Shown here in pieces: positions 9,782 to 16,677 of a DNA stretch of 64,000 nucleotides (positions are counted from its first letter, which is position 1; the number at the start of each line of letters is the position of its first letter). Below the pieces are notes generated by a model that saw nothing but the letters and a program-made list of their open reading frames with translations, did no database searches and had not been told where the DNA came from. The DNA lies in NCBI GenBank assembly GCA_002401155.1, contig NVSG01000002.1:160223-224222 (forward strand), written 5' to 3'. The DNA comes from Hyphomicrobiales bacterium (lineage in GTDB: Bacteria; Pseudomonadota; Alphaproteobacteria; Rhizobiales; Rhizobiaceae). A program made the translations under genes and the position numbers.

Positions 9782-11731
9782 ATGGATAATTCGAGCCCGA
9801 TCTGGTCTCCCAACGAGACCCAGATTTTTGATAGCAAGATGATGCAATTTGCCCGTTGGGCTTCGAACAAATGGGACCGCTCTCTCACCAATTCTGACGA
9901 GCTTCATGCATGGTCGATTGACCAATTGGAGGAGTTTTGGGACTCTGTTTGGGATTTTTGCGGCGTAGTCGGTGAAAAGGGCGAGCGGATAGTGGCCAAT
10001 CCGGGCAAAATGCCCGGGACGCAATTTTTTCCTGATGCCCGTTTCAATTTTGCTGAGAATCTATTGAAAAAATCCGGCAGCGAAACCGCTATGATATTCC
10101 GCGGCGAAGACAAGGAGCGCGCTTCGATTAATTGGGATGAGCTACACGCGCTCGTTTCAAAATTCCAGCAAGCACTTATCTCTGAAGGTGTTGGCAAGGG
10201 CGACCGTGTTGCCGCCATGATGCCCAATATGATCGAAACCATCGCGGCCATGCTGGCAGTCTCGTCCATTGGCGCGATCTGGTCCTCATGTTCGCCGGAC
10301 TTCGGTACAAAGGGGGTGCTTGATCGTTTCGGCCAGATCGAGCCAAAGGTGTTTTTTGCCTGTGATGGTTATTGGTATAATGGCAAGCGGATAGAGATCG
10401 CGGAAAAGCTTTCCGAAATCGTGCCCGGCCTCAAAACCAAAACGGTTATCATTCCCTATCTGGGCATTGCATCGAATGTAGCGGATAAATTACCGAATAC
10501 CGTCAGTCTGGACACGTTCATCGGTTCTTTTGAAGCAAAACCGATCAGCTTTGTGCCTCTGCCATTCGACTACCCGCTCTATATCGTGTTTTCCTCCGGC
10601 ACCACCGGCATTCCAAAATGCATCGTCCATTCTCAGGGCGGTATCTTGATGATGCATCTTAAGGAGCATCAACTTCATTATGGGCTGAGCGAAGGGGATA
10701 GGTTCTTCTATTTCTCCACCTGTGGCTGGATGATGTGGAACTGGCTGGCTTCCGGTCTGGCTAGTGGGGTAACGTTGATGCTCTATGATGGTTCTCCCTT
10801 TGCGCCCGATGGCAATGTGTTGTTTGACTATGCAGCCGAGGAGAAGTTTACCTTTTTCGGCACTTCGGCCAAATTCATCGATGCGGTGCGAAATGCTGGC
10901 CTGAACCCGGCTAAAACCCACGATTTAAGCGCTGTGCGCGTGATAACCTCTACCGGCTCGCCGTTGGCACCGGAGAATTACGATTTTGTCTATTCCCATA
11001 TCAGCCCCGATGTTCATCTGGCCTCGATCTCCGGCGGCACAGATATTGCCGCTTGCTTCGTTGGTGGTGATCCAACCAAACCGGTTTATAAGGGCGAAAT
11101 TCAAGCCAGCGGTCTGGGTATGGCGACCGAAGTTTGGAACGATGAGGGCGAACCTGTGCAATTGGAAAAGGGCGAGCTGGTTTGTGTCAAACCGTTCCCC
11201 TCAATGCCGATAAGTTTTTGGAATGATCCAGATGGCAGCAAATATCACGATGCTTATTTCGCCCGCTTCGATAATATCTGGTGTCACGGAGATTTTGCCG
11301 AATGGACTGAGCATGGCGGCATGATCATTCATGGCCGCTCCGATGCAACGCTCAATCCCGGCGGCGTGCGGATTGGCACCGCAGAAATCTATAATCAGGT
11401 TGAACAGCTGACAGAGGTGGATGAAGCCTTGTGTATCGGGCAAAGCTGGGACCACGATGTGCGGGTGATCCTGTTCGTCAAACTGGCATCTGGAGTGACC
11501 TTGGATGAAGCGCTGATCAAGACGATCAAACAAAAGATCAGAACAGGTGCCAGCCCGCGCCACGTCCCGGCAAAGATCATCGCCGTCGCCGATATCCCGC
11601 GCACCAAATCAGGCAAGATCACAGAACTGGCGGTCCGCGACATAGTGCACGGTCGTCAGGTGAAAAATCAGGAGGCTCTGGCCAACCCTGAGGCTTTAGC
11701 TTTGTTCGAAAATCTAGCAGAGCTGGCCTAA
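9782..11731 (+). CDS. Acetoacetyl-CoA synthetase (acetoacetate--CoA ligase)
   Basis: A 649-residue acyl-adenylate-forming enzyme that activates acetoacetate to its CoA thioester with ATP, in the cytoplasm. The ATP/AMP motif FSSGTTGIPKCIVH is near residue 275. The segment STGSPLAPENYDFVY and the C-terminal catalytic Lys in RTKSGKITELAVRD are typical of acetoacetate-CoA ligases, and 650 is the family length. The chosen ATG follows AGGAAG by six bases; an in-frame ATG at 9701 is upstream of any good ribosome site. In rhizobia this enzyme is needed to use acetoacetate released from polyhydroxybutyrate, which fits the phasin gene 4 kb away. A repeat copy and an unexplained terminator lie downstream. 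Confidence 0.92.
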   Translation: MDNSSPIWSPNETQIFDSKMMQFARWASNKWDRSLTNSDELHAWSIDQLEEFWDSVWDFCGVVGEKGERIVANPGKMPGTQFFPDARFNFAENLLKKSGSETAMIFRGEDKERASINWDELHALVSKFQQALISEGVGKGDRVAAMMPNMIETIAAMLAVSSIGAIWSSCSPDFGTKGVLDRFGQIEPKVFFACDGYWYNGKRIEIAEKLSEIVPGLKTKTVIIPYLGIASNVADKLPNTVSLDTFIGSFEAKPISFVPLPFDYPLYIVFSSGTTGIPKCIVHSQGGILMMHLKEHQLHYGLSEGDRFFYFSTCGWMMWNWLASGLASGVTLMLYDGSPFAPDGNVLFDYAAEEKFTFFGTSAKFIDAVRNAGLNPAKTHDLSAVRVITSTGSPLAPENYDFVYSHISPDVHLASISGGTDIAACFVGGDPTKPVYKGEIQASGLGMATEVWNDEGEPVQLEKGELVCVKPFPSMPISFWNDPDGSKYHDAYFARFDNIWCHGDFAEWTEHGGMIIHGRSDATLNPGGVRIGTAEIYNQVEQLTEVDEALCIGQSWDHDVRVILFVKLASGVTLDEALIKTIKQKIRTGASPRHVPAKIIAVADIPRTKSGKITELAVRDIVHGRQVKNQEALANPEALALFENLAELA

Positions 11732-11754
11732 AACGACTTTAAAAACAAAGCCAA

Positions 11755-11838
11755 CGTTCAGGGCGGCGAAGAGCCGTCCGGCGCTGGCTGCGCCGCGCCT
11801 TCGCAGGCCCGAACGGAGTGAGGATACGCCGTGAGAAC
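11755..11838. repeat. Dispersed GATACGCC-family repeat, copy 2 (5'-truncated)
   Basis: An 84 bp element ending in GGATACGCCGTGAGAAC (11822-11838), one base short of the right terminal repeat of full-length copies. The interior CCGCGCCTTCGCAGGCCCGA matches copy 4, and GAAGAGCCGTCCGGCGCTGG matches copy 1. The left terminal repeat is absent. It begins 23 bases after the acetoacetyl-CoA synthetase stop codon. Confidence 0.7.
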
Positions 11839-12041
11839 TATTTATGCTTAACAAAAAGTAACCATGATTTTAACCTTGAAACCAATTGGAGGGCAGTTAG
11901 AGGGTATTTTAAGGAATCTGGTAAGGTTTTGTTAAGCTTTGAAAGCGATATTGGGCCTCATAGAGTTTCAGCTTTTGCTACAAAGTTTGACAATATATTT
12001 GAACACAGCGTGCCTCTCCTAATGTTGTTATCAAATTCTCT
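11839..12041 (+). other. Unassigned intergenic stretch, possible small RNA or long 3' UTR
   Basis: Together with the repeat copy and terminator, this makes up the 356-base gap between acetoacetyl-CoA synthetase and the kinase gene. No open reading frame with a ribosome site is evident. The stretch is AT-rich, contains a pyrimidine-rich GCCTCTCCTAATG (about 12012-12024) that could pair with a Shine-Dalgarno sequence, and ends at a strong plus-strand terminator. It is either the 3' UTR of the upstream gene or a small RNA gene. I could not define a convincing promoter. Confidence 0.35.
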
Positions 12042-12069
12042 GGCCCCGTTTTTACGGGGCCTTTTTTTT
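12042..12069 (+). terminator. Rho-independent terminator (plus strand)
   Basis: A perfect 8-bp stem GGCCCCGT / ACGGGGCC (12042-12049 and 12054-12061) with a TTTT loop is followed by eight T residues (12062-12069). The U-tract exists only in the plus direction, so it ends a rightward transcript, although the nearest plus-strand gene stops 310 bases upstream. The minus-strand kinase gene ends just beyond it at 12088. Confidence 0.9.
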
Positions 12070-12087
12070 GATCAAATCAGGAGGTTC

Positions 12088-15000
12088 TTAATCGGCCAAA
12101 ACGCGCTGTGTCGGGAATTGCACATGGGCAATCGTGCCCTTTCCTGTGGCGCTTTCCAGATCGAAATGCGCCCTGTTGGCATCCACCAGCGCTTTGGTCA
12201 GCGGCAGGCCAAGGCCAGTTCCCTCGCCGCGTCTGTCGCTGCCGGTTCCAGGGATTTGGTGGAAAGGTTGCATGGCATCTTTCAATTCGCTCTCGCTCAT
12301 TCCAATGCCGGTATCACGGATGCGTAGCGCCACTTCGCCATTGCTTTCATAGACCGTCGATACAATCACCTGCCCATTACGCTGGGAAAATTTAATCGCA
12401 TTGGAAACAAGGTTCATAATGATTTGCCGCATGGCGCGCGCATCGGCAACGACCTTGGGAACCGCGCGCGATAGGGACGTGCGGATGATAATGCGCTGGC
12501 TGTTTGCCTGCGGCTGCATCAAAGCAACAGTTTCCGAAACGATCTTATTGAGATCAACAGCCTCGAAAGACAAATCCATCTTGCCGGATTCAATTTTGGA
12601 AAGATCAAGAAGATCATTGATCAGGTCGAGTACATGAACACCCGAGCGATTGATATCACGCAGATATTCGCGGTAACGCTCGTTTTCGATGGGGCCGAAC
12701 CGCTCTTCGATCATCACGTCGGAAAAACCGATAATCGCATTGAGCGGTGTGCGAATTTCATGGCTTACCCGCGCCAGAAATTCAGATTTATGTTCGCTGG
12801 CAAGTTCCGCTTGTCTGCGGGCCTGAACAAGTTCTTCTTCGGCCTTTTTCCATGCGGATATATCGCGAATGACAGCGCATAGTTTTTTGGAAGCGCCCAT
12901 TTTGCCAAAGGTCACCAGGAGCGGAATGAAACCGCCATTGGCTTCGCGGCCAATCAGCTCCAGCCCGTCATTCAAAACGCTGCGAACCGGATCTTTTGGC
13001 TCATCCGTATCGCTGGTCAGGGCAACGATGGTGCTGGCAATGGCGTCATGGCTCTCCACGGCGAAGAGGGCTTCAATGCTTTGATTGGAAACATCTGAAT
13101 GCTCAATGCCAAACAGGGCTTCGGCCGGTGCATTGATCGATTCAATCATGCCCATTTGATCGATAACGATGATGCCATCCGTGGCGGTATTCAAAATATT
13201 CTGGAGTTGGCTGACTTGGGAAATTTCGATCGCCGGCATATCATCATGCACAACTTGGCGCGCGGGTTCTTCTTCCAGTATCTCCTCGGGCACTTCTTCT
13301 TCCAATTGCGGAGAAGGAGAAAATGTCAGCAGCAACGCCTTATCATCCTGCCACGCAAGGCTGCGAAGGGTCATTTGACCGCTCAGCTTTTCCCCGTTTG
13401 CAAGGACGAGGTGGAAAGAATCATTGCTTCCTTCTTCCAAATCATCATGTTCCTCATCAAATTCGCTTTCGAGCAAAGCATCGATGCCGCCAGCTTCAAT
13501 GATCTCACCAAGGGAATCATATCCGGTGAGCTCCAGCATCTCGTCATTGACGAACAGACATTCCTCAGCCTGATAGACCAGTGCGGGGAGGCCTAAATTG
13601 TTAATTTTTTCCAGGTCGTCATTTGCTAAATTGTCATTCGCCAGATCATCGTTGGAAAGTGTGTCGGGCGTCTCAGTGGGTGTTTCTGCGGTATCTGTCG
13701 CTATTATTTTAGCATCCGCCGGTTCGTCTTCCGCCCGGCCAATGATCCATTCAGAGTCGGACGTCTCGCGCAGGGATTCACCGATTTTGTTGAATGCCCG
13801 ATTTTCGTGATCGGTCAGGTTTTCTGTTTCCGTATGGATTTGTTGAGACGATGGTGAATTTCCCGATGTCACCGGTGTCAATTGCACTACGTTGTCGGGC
13901 GTTTCCTCGGGGGCAAATTCATCTTCCTGTTTCAGAATTTGACGAATTGAGATGTCCTTATCTTCTTCTTGTTTTTCTTGCTCATGCAACGGGGCAGGTG
14001 CACGTTTTCCAACCCAGCCCTTTGTGCGTGCGGCGGTAAGGGCAAGTCCGGTTCCATCCGGGTCCAAAATGGCATCGGCGGTACGGATAACCCCGAAGCC
14101 ACGAAAACCCTCAAATTCCCGCTCAGAACTAAATGCGGGAAGCGCCGCCAAATCAACCGGCACCTGCAAATCTGTTCCCTGAACCGGCCACAGCACCGTT
14201 TTGCCGGACCAGGTATCTTGTCTGGAGAGCAAACCGCCTATGACACCGTTTGCATCGAACCCGAAAACCGCAGAAACATCTTGCCATCTCCGGCCAACAA
14301 CATCGGCAGCATTAGGGCCAACGATTTCGGCAAGTTCAGGAGATACGGATTTGAATATCTGGTTCTCGTCGATGGTCCAGGCAAACCGCGTGGCATTGAC
14401 AGTGTTATCAAAGATGAAGAGATCCTCGTCAGCCTCGTCAGCCTCGTCAGCCTCGTCAGCCTCGTCAGCCTCGTCAGCCTCGTCAGCCTCGTCAGCCTCG
14501 TCAGCCTCGTCAGCCTCGTCAGTTGCTTCCACTAATACGTCTTTGTGCGGAGGTTCTATTTCCTCGTCGACGATAGGTTCAAACGCAGGTTCTTTCTCTT
14601 CCGCGACAATCTCGACGGGTTCTTCTACTTCCGGTTCGAGCGTTTCCTCAACGGGAGCGACATCTTCAATAGGTTCCTCAGGTTCATCAAGCTTGGCCTC
14701 GAACTGTAGGATAGGCTCATTGACCGGTAGAACGTCTTCATCTGGCTCACCACTGGCTTCAGGCAGATCCGGTTCTTCCGGAGCATCATCCTGTGAGCTA
14801 AAAACACCAACCGGGGTTGCAGGAACGGGTTCGTTCGCGCCTCCTGATCCTATTCTTGCCAGCACAAGCAGGTTGCGGCCCGGATTATCGCTCAGCCGGG
14901 CAATACCGGCAGCAAATTCGCTATTATCCAGCGCGTTGATACGGCGCTTAACAAGACGATCATTCTCGTTGCGCAAATCACTAATCAAGGTCTGCAAATC

Positions 15001-15522
15001 CTCAACGGATAAATCAATGTCTGAAAAAGAGCGGGTAGCAGCGATGGTCAACGTGTAATCATCAATGATTGCAGCTGCATCGGCAAAGCCGTTCAATGAA
15101 TTAACAGCAGTTTCGGCAATCTCGTGTTCTTTTTGAGTGCGCAGTAGCTTTTCGTCCTGACACAGCAATAAAAGCGCCTTTTCCCCGTGAGGCAGGGTGA
15201 TCATGCTCAATTCGCACTGAATAAGCTCTGAGCGCAGACCGCGCACAACGCGAAAGCCCCGTGAAAGGGTTTCGTTCTCGCTCAATTGCTTATAGGCAAG
15301 TCGCAATTGTTGAATGAAGGGCTGGGATGGGGAAGGGCGCGAAGAAAGCAGTTCCACAACACCGTCACCGCCGAAATATTCAGCACCCGCCGCATTGACC
15401 CAAAGCACAGTTTCTATGTCTGCATCAAAAACCAGCACTGGTTCGGCTGATAAAACGCGGCCACGTAATTGTGGCAACACACACAAATCAAGGTACGAAT
15501 ATTCAGGTTTTTGCATCGTCAT
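12088..15522 (-). CDS. Multi-PAS sensor histidine kinase, PleC/DivJ/PdhS-like
   Basis: A 1144-residue kinase without membrane segments. PAS-like modules lie near residues 15-110, 370-480, 650-720 and 795-900; the dimerisation and phosphoacceptor helix SHEIRTPLNAIIGFSDVM has its His near residue 921; the ATPase domain shows NLVSNAIKFS, DTGIGM and GEGTGLGLPL. No receiver domain is fused. The phosphoacceptor region followed by FGPIENERYREYLRDIN resembles the alphaproteobacterial DivK-directed kinases PleC, DivJ and PdhS, so a cell-cycle role is possible (inference). Residues 240-365 are a very acidic Pro/Glu-rich linker containing an 11-unit tripeptide repeat. The reading frame extends to 15711, but similarity to sensor proteins begins at MTMQKPEYSY, so the start is placed at 15522, with a weak ribosome site. 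It diverges from the phasin gene. Confidence 0.85.
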   Translation of the reverse strand: MTMQKPEYSYLDLCVLPQLRGRVLSAEPVLVFDADIETVLWVNAAGAEYFGGDGVVELLSSRPSPSQPFIQQLRLAYKQLSENETLSRGFRVVRGLRSELIQCELSMITLPHGEKALLLLCQDEKLLRTQKEHEIAETAVNSLNGFADAAAIIDDYTLTIAATRSFSDIDLSVEDLQTLISDLRNENDRLVKRRINALDNSEFAAGIARLSDNPGRNLLVLARIGSGGANEPVPATPVGVFSSQDDAPEEPDLPEASGEPDEDVLPVNEPILQFEAKLDEPEEPIEDVAPVEETLEPEVEEPVEIVAEEKEPAFEPIVDEEIEPPHKDVLVEATDEADEADEADEADEADEADEADEADEADEADEDLFIFDNTVNATRFAWTIDENQIFKSVSPELAEIVGPNAADVVGRRWQDVSAVFGFDANGVIGGLLSRQDTWSGKTVLWPVQGTDLQVPVDLAALPAFSSEREFEGFRGFGVIRTADAILDPDGTGLALTAARTKGWVGKRAPAPLHEQEKQEEDKDISIRQILKQEDEFAPEETPDNVVQLTPVTSGNSPSSQQIHTETENLTDHENRAFNKIGESLRETSDSEWIIGRAEDEPADAKIIATDTAETPTETPDTLSNDDLANDNLANDDLEKINNLGLPALVYQAEECLFVNDEMLELTGYDSLGEIIEAGGIDALLESEFDEEHDDLEEGSNDSFHLVLANGEKLSGQMTLRSLAWQDDKALLLTFSPSPQLEEEVPEEILEEEPARQVVHDDMPAIEISQVSQLQNILNTATDGIIVIDQMGMIESINAPAEALFGIEHSDVSNQSIEALFAVESHDAIASTIVALTSDTDEPKDPVRSVLNDGLELIGREANGGFIPLLVTFGKMGASKKLCAVIRDISAWKKAEEELVQARRQAELASEHKSEFLARVSHEIRTPLNAIIGFSDVMIEERFGPIENERYREYLRDINRSGVHVLDLINDLLDLSKIESGKMDLSFEAVDLNKIVSETVALMQPQANSQRIIIRTSLSRAVPKVVADARAMRQIIMNLVSNAIKFSQRNGQVIVSTVYESNGEVALRIRDTGIGMSESELKDAMQPFHQIPGTGSDRRGEGTGLGLPLTKALVDANRAHFDLESATGKGTIAHVQFPTQRVLAD
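14425..14523. repeat. 9-bp tandem repeat inside the kinase gene (11 units)
   Basis: Ten perfect copies of CTCGTCAGC followed by an eleventh with one change (CTCGTCAGT). On the coding (minus) strand each unit reads GCTGACGAG and encodes Ala-Asp-Glu, giving a run of about 33 residues (near 334-366) in the acidic linker. Because the unit is a multiple of three, gain or loss of copies by slippage would change linker length without breaking the frame. Confidence 0.97.
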
Positions 15523-15682
15523 AAACTCAATACTAGACAAATTACTCAGGGCACACGAGGCCAGCCCAACGGGCGGCCAATTAAACAGTAACCATTTGTT
15601 AATATCTCGGGAAGGCCCACGGGTCCAGATAAATGCGCATTTGAGCGCCATGAACCTACGGTGAGGGTTAATAAATTTATTG

Positions 15683-15710
15683 TGCAGTGCAATATAAATG
15701 TTGCAACGCA
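15683..15710. promoter_or_regulatory. Two TGC-N3-GCA boxes, candidate PhaR sites
   Basis: TGCAGTGCA (15683-15691) and TGCAACGCA (15702-15710) are two copies of a TGC-N3-GCA dyad, spaced 19 bases start to start. The second overlaps the proposed -35 hexamer of the phasin promoter. PhaR, the polyhydroxyalkanoate-sensing repressor studied in Paracoccus, binds TGC-rich dyads of this form in front of phasin genes. Assignment here is by motif and context only. Confidence 0.5.
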
Positions 15711-15728
15711 CAAAAATTGTGCTATATA
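15701..15728 (+). promoter_or_regulatory. Probable phasin promoter
   Basis: TTGCAA (15701-15706) and TATATA (15723-15728) are separated by 16 bases, a reasonable vegetative promoter for the phasin gene. The implied leader is about 70 bases. Confidence 0.5.
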
Positions 15729-15805
15729 GGAGCTATAAGAGATTTATTAAAGATGACGGCGAGGATTTTGCCGCCGTACCCACCTGTACCCGATGGAGAT
15801 CGACC

Positions 15806-16261
15806 ATGACAAAGAAAAATGAAAAAACCATCCCGGCTTTTGAAATGCCAAAATTTGACGCATCCACATTTGATTTTGCAAAAATGAACGAAACTTTCCG
15901 CGACTATGCTGAAAAAGGCGCAGCTCAGCAGGAAGAATTTTTCAGCAAATTCAAAACTGTTGCTGAAGACGCTAAAGTTTCTGCAGAAGAAGCAATGGAA
16001 GTTGCACGCGGCGCTGGTGACGAACTTTCCGCTAAAGCAATGGAAAACGTAAAAGCCAACACAGCTGCAGGCACAGCATTCTTCGAAGACATGATGGGCG
16101 TAAAATCATTCTCCGAAGCATTCGAACTGCAAGGCGCTTTCTTCCGCACACAGTATGAAACTGTAACTGCACAGGTTAAAGACGCTGTTGAACTGACAAG
16201 CAAAGCCAGCGAAAAAGCTTCTGCACCTGCAAAAGCAGCGTTTGAAAAAGCTGCTGTTTAA
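15806..16261 (+). CDS. Phasin family protein
   Basis: A 151-residue, Ala/Glu/Lys-rich, almost wholly helical protein of the phasin family, which coats polyhydroxyalkanoate granules and controls their size. Family features include the early FEMPKFDASTFDFAKMNE segment, a central amphipathic helix (EEFFSKFKTVAEDAKVSAEEAMEVARG) and the segment KSFSEAFELQGAFFRTQYE. The start is the ATG at 15806, preceded by GGAG; the frame is open to 15698 but those residues are unlike phasins. Strong preference for GAA, GCA and AAA codons suggests high expression. It is divergent from the sensor kinase. Granule-coating genes were not otherwise seen, but acetoacetyl-CoA synthetase nearby belongs to the same storage cycle. 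Confidence 0.85.
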   Translation: MTKKNEKTIPAFEMPKFDASTFDFAKMNETFRDYAEKGAAQQEEFFSKFKTVAEDAKVSAEEAMEVARGAGDELSAKAMENVKANTAAGTAFFEDMMGVKSFSEAFELQGAFFRTQYETVTAQVKDAVELTSKASEKASAPAKAAFEKAAV

Positions 16262-16292
16262 GGCGCTGTTTAGCCTAAATCAATCAAAAACA

Positions 16293-16313
16293 CGGGCAGC
16301 ATATGGCTGCCCG
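16293..16313 (+). terminator. Hairpin after phasin gene, weak terminator
   Basis: CGGGCAGC (16293-16300) and GCTGCCCG (16306-16313) form a perfect 8-bp stem with an ATATG loop, 32 bases after the phasin stop. No T-run follows, so it may stabilise the mRNA 3' end rather than terminate alone. Confidence 0.45.
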
Positions 16314-16462
16314 GCGTTCATGCTCTATCCATGTTGGTGAGGTTCTCCCGGCACAGAGCGAAACAAAATATCACAAACAGGTCAGGTAATTTGAGTTTCG
16401 TTTCCCCACCGAGACATGAAACCTATTGTTTTCCGTTTACTCAAAAAAGTAAAAAATCCCCT

Positions 16463-16490
16463 TTGACCCTTGCAAATGGGAATGGATAAC
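16463..16490 (+). promoter_or_regulatory. Probable tRNA-His promoter
   Basis: TTGACC (16463-16468) and GATAAC (16485-16490) are separated by 16 bases and lie 27 bases before the mature tRNA 5' end. Confidence 0.5.
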
Positions 16491-16516
16491 CGTATCTCAG
16501 TTTTGCAGTAAGATGT

Positions 16517-16593
16517 GCGGTTGTAGCTCAGTTGGTTAGAGCGCTAGATTGTGGCTCTAGAGGCCGGTGGTTCAATTCCTCCCAACCGTACCA
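16517..16593 (+). tRNA. tRNA-His (anticodon GTG)
   Basis: A complete cloverleaf: acceptor GCGGTTG / CAACCGT, D arm GCTC...GAGC, anticodon arm CTAGA-TTGTGGC-TCTAG with anticodon GTG, variable AGGCC, T arm GGTGG-TTCAATT-CCTCC, then A73 and an encoded CCA. The acceptor stem has a G1-U72 wobble. The base before G1 is T and the discriminator is A, so the normally universal G-1:C73 pair of tRNA-His is absent. That loss is a known trait of many alphaproteobacteria. The middle T-stem pair (51-63) reads T opposite T, a mismatch. Confidence 0.95.
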
Positions 16594-16677
16594 TTTCTCC
16601 AAACTGCAATTCCCCAGCGGATATTTACCAACGTGTATTTAAAAGCCTTAGAGAACGCACTGGCTAAGTGACCATCT

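Noticed and set aside
11987..12015. TTGACA at 11987 as the -35 of a small RNA promoter
   Set aside because: The sequence 16 to 18 bases downstream (GTGCCT region) does not resemble a -10 hexamer.
14425..14523. CRISPR-like array
   Set aside because: Units are 9 bp, contiguous and coding, with no spacers and no cas genes.
13969..15058. Plus-strand frames of 188 and 285 codons with Val-Ser-Leu or Ser-Ser-Ala repeats
   Set aside because: They are antisense readings of the 9-bp repeat and acidic linker of the kinase gene; the kinase frame has clear domains on the other strand.
16517..16593. tRNA-His as a phage or island attachment site
   Set aside because: No integrase gene, no repeated tRNA 3' end and no foreign-looking gene block lies next to it.
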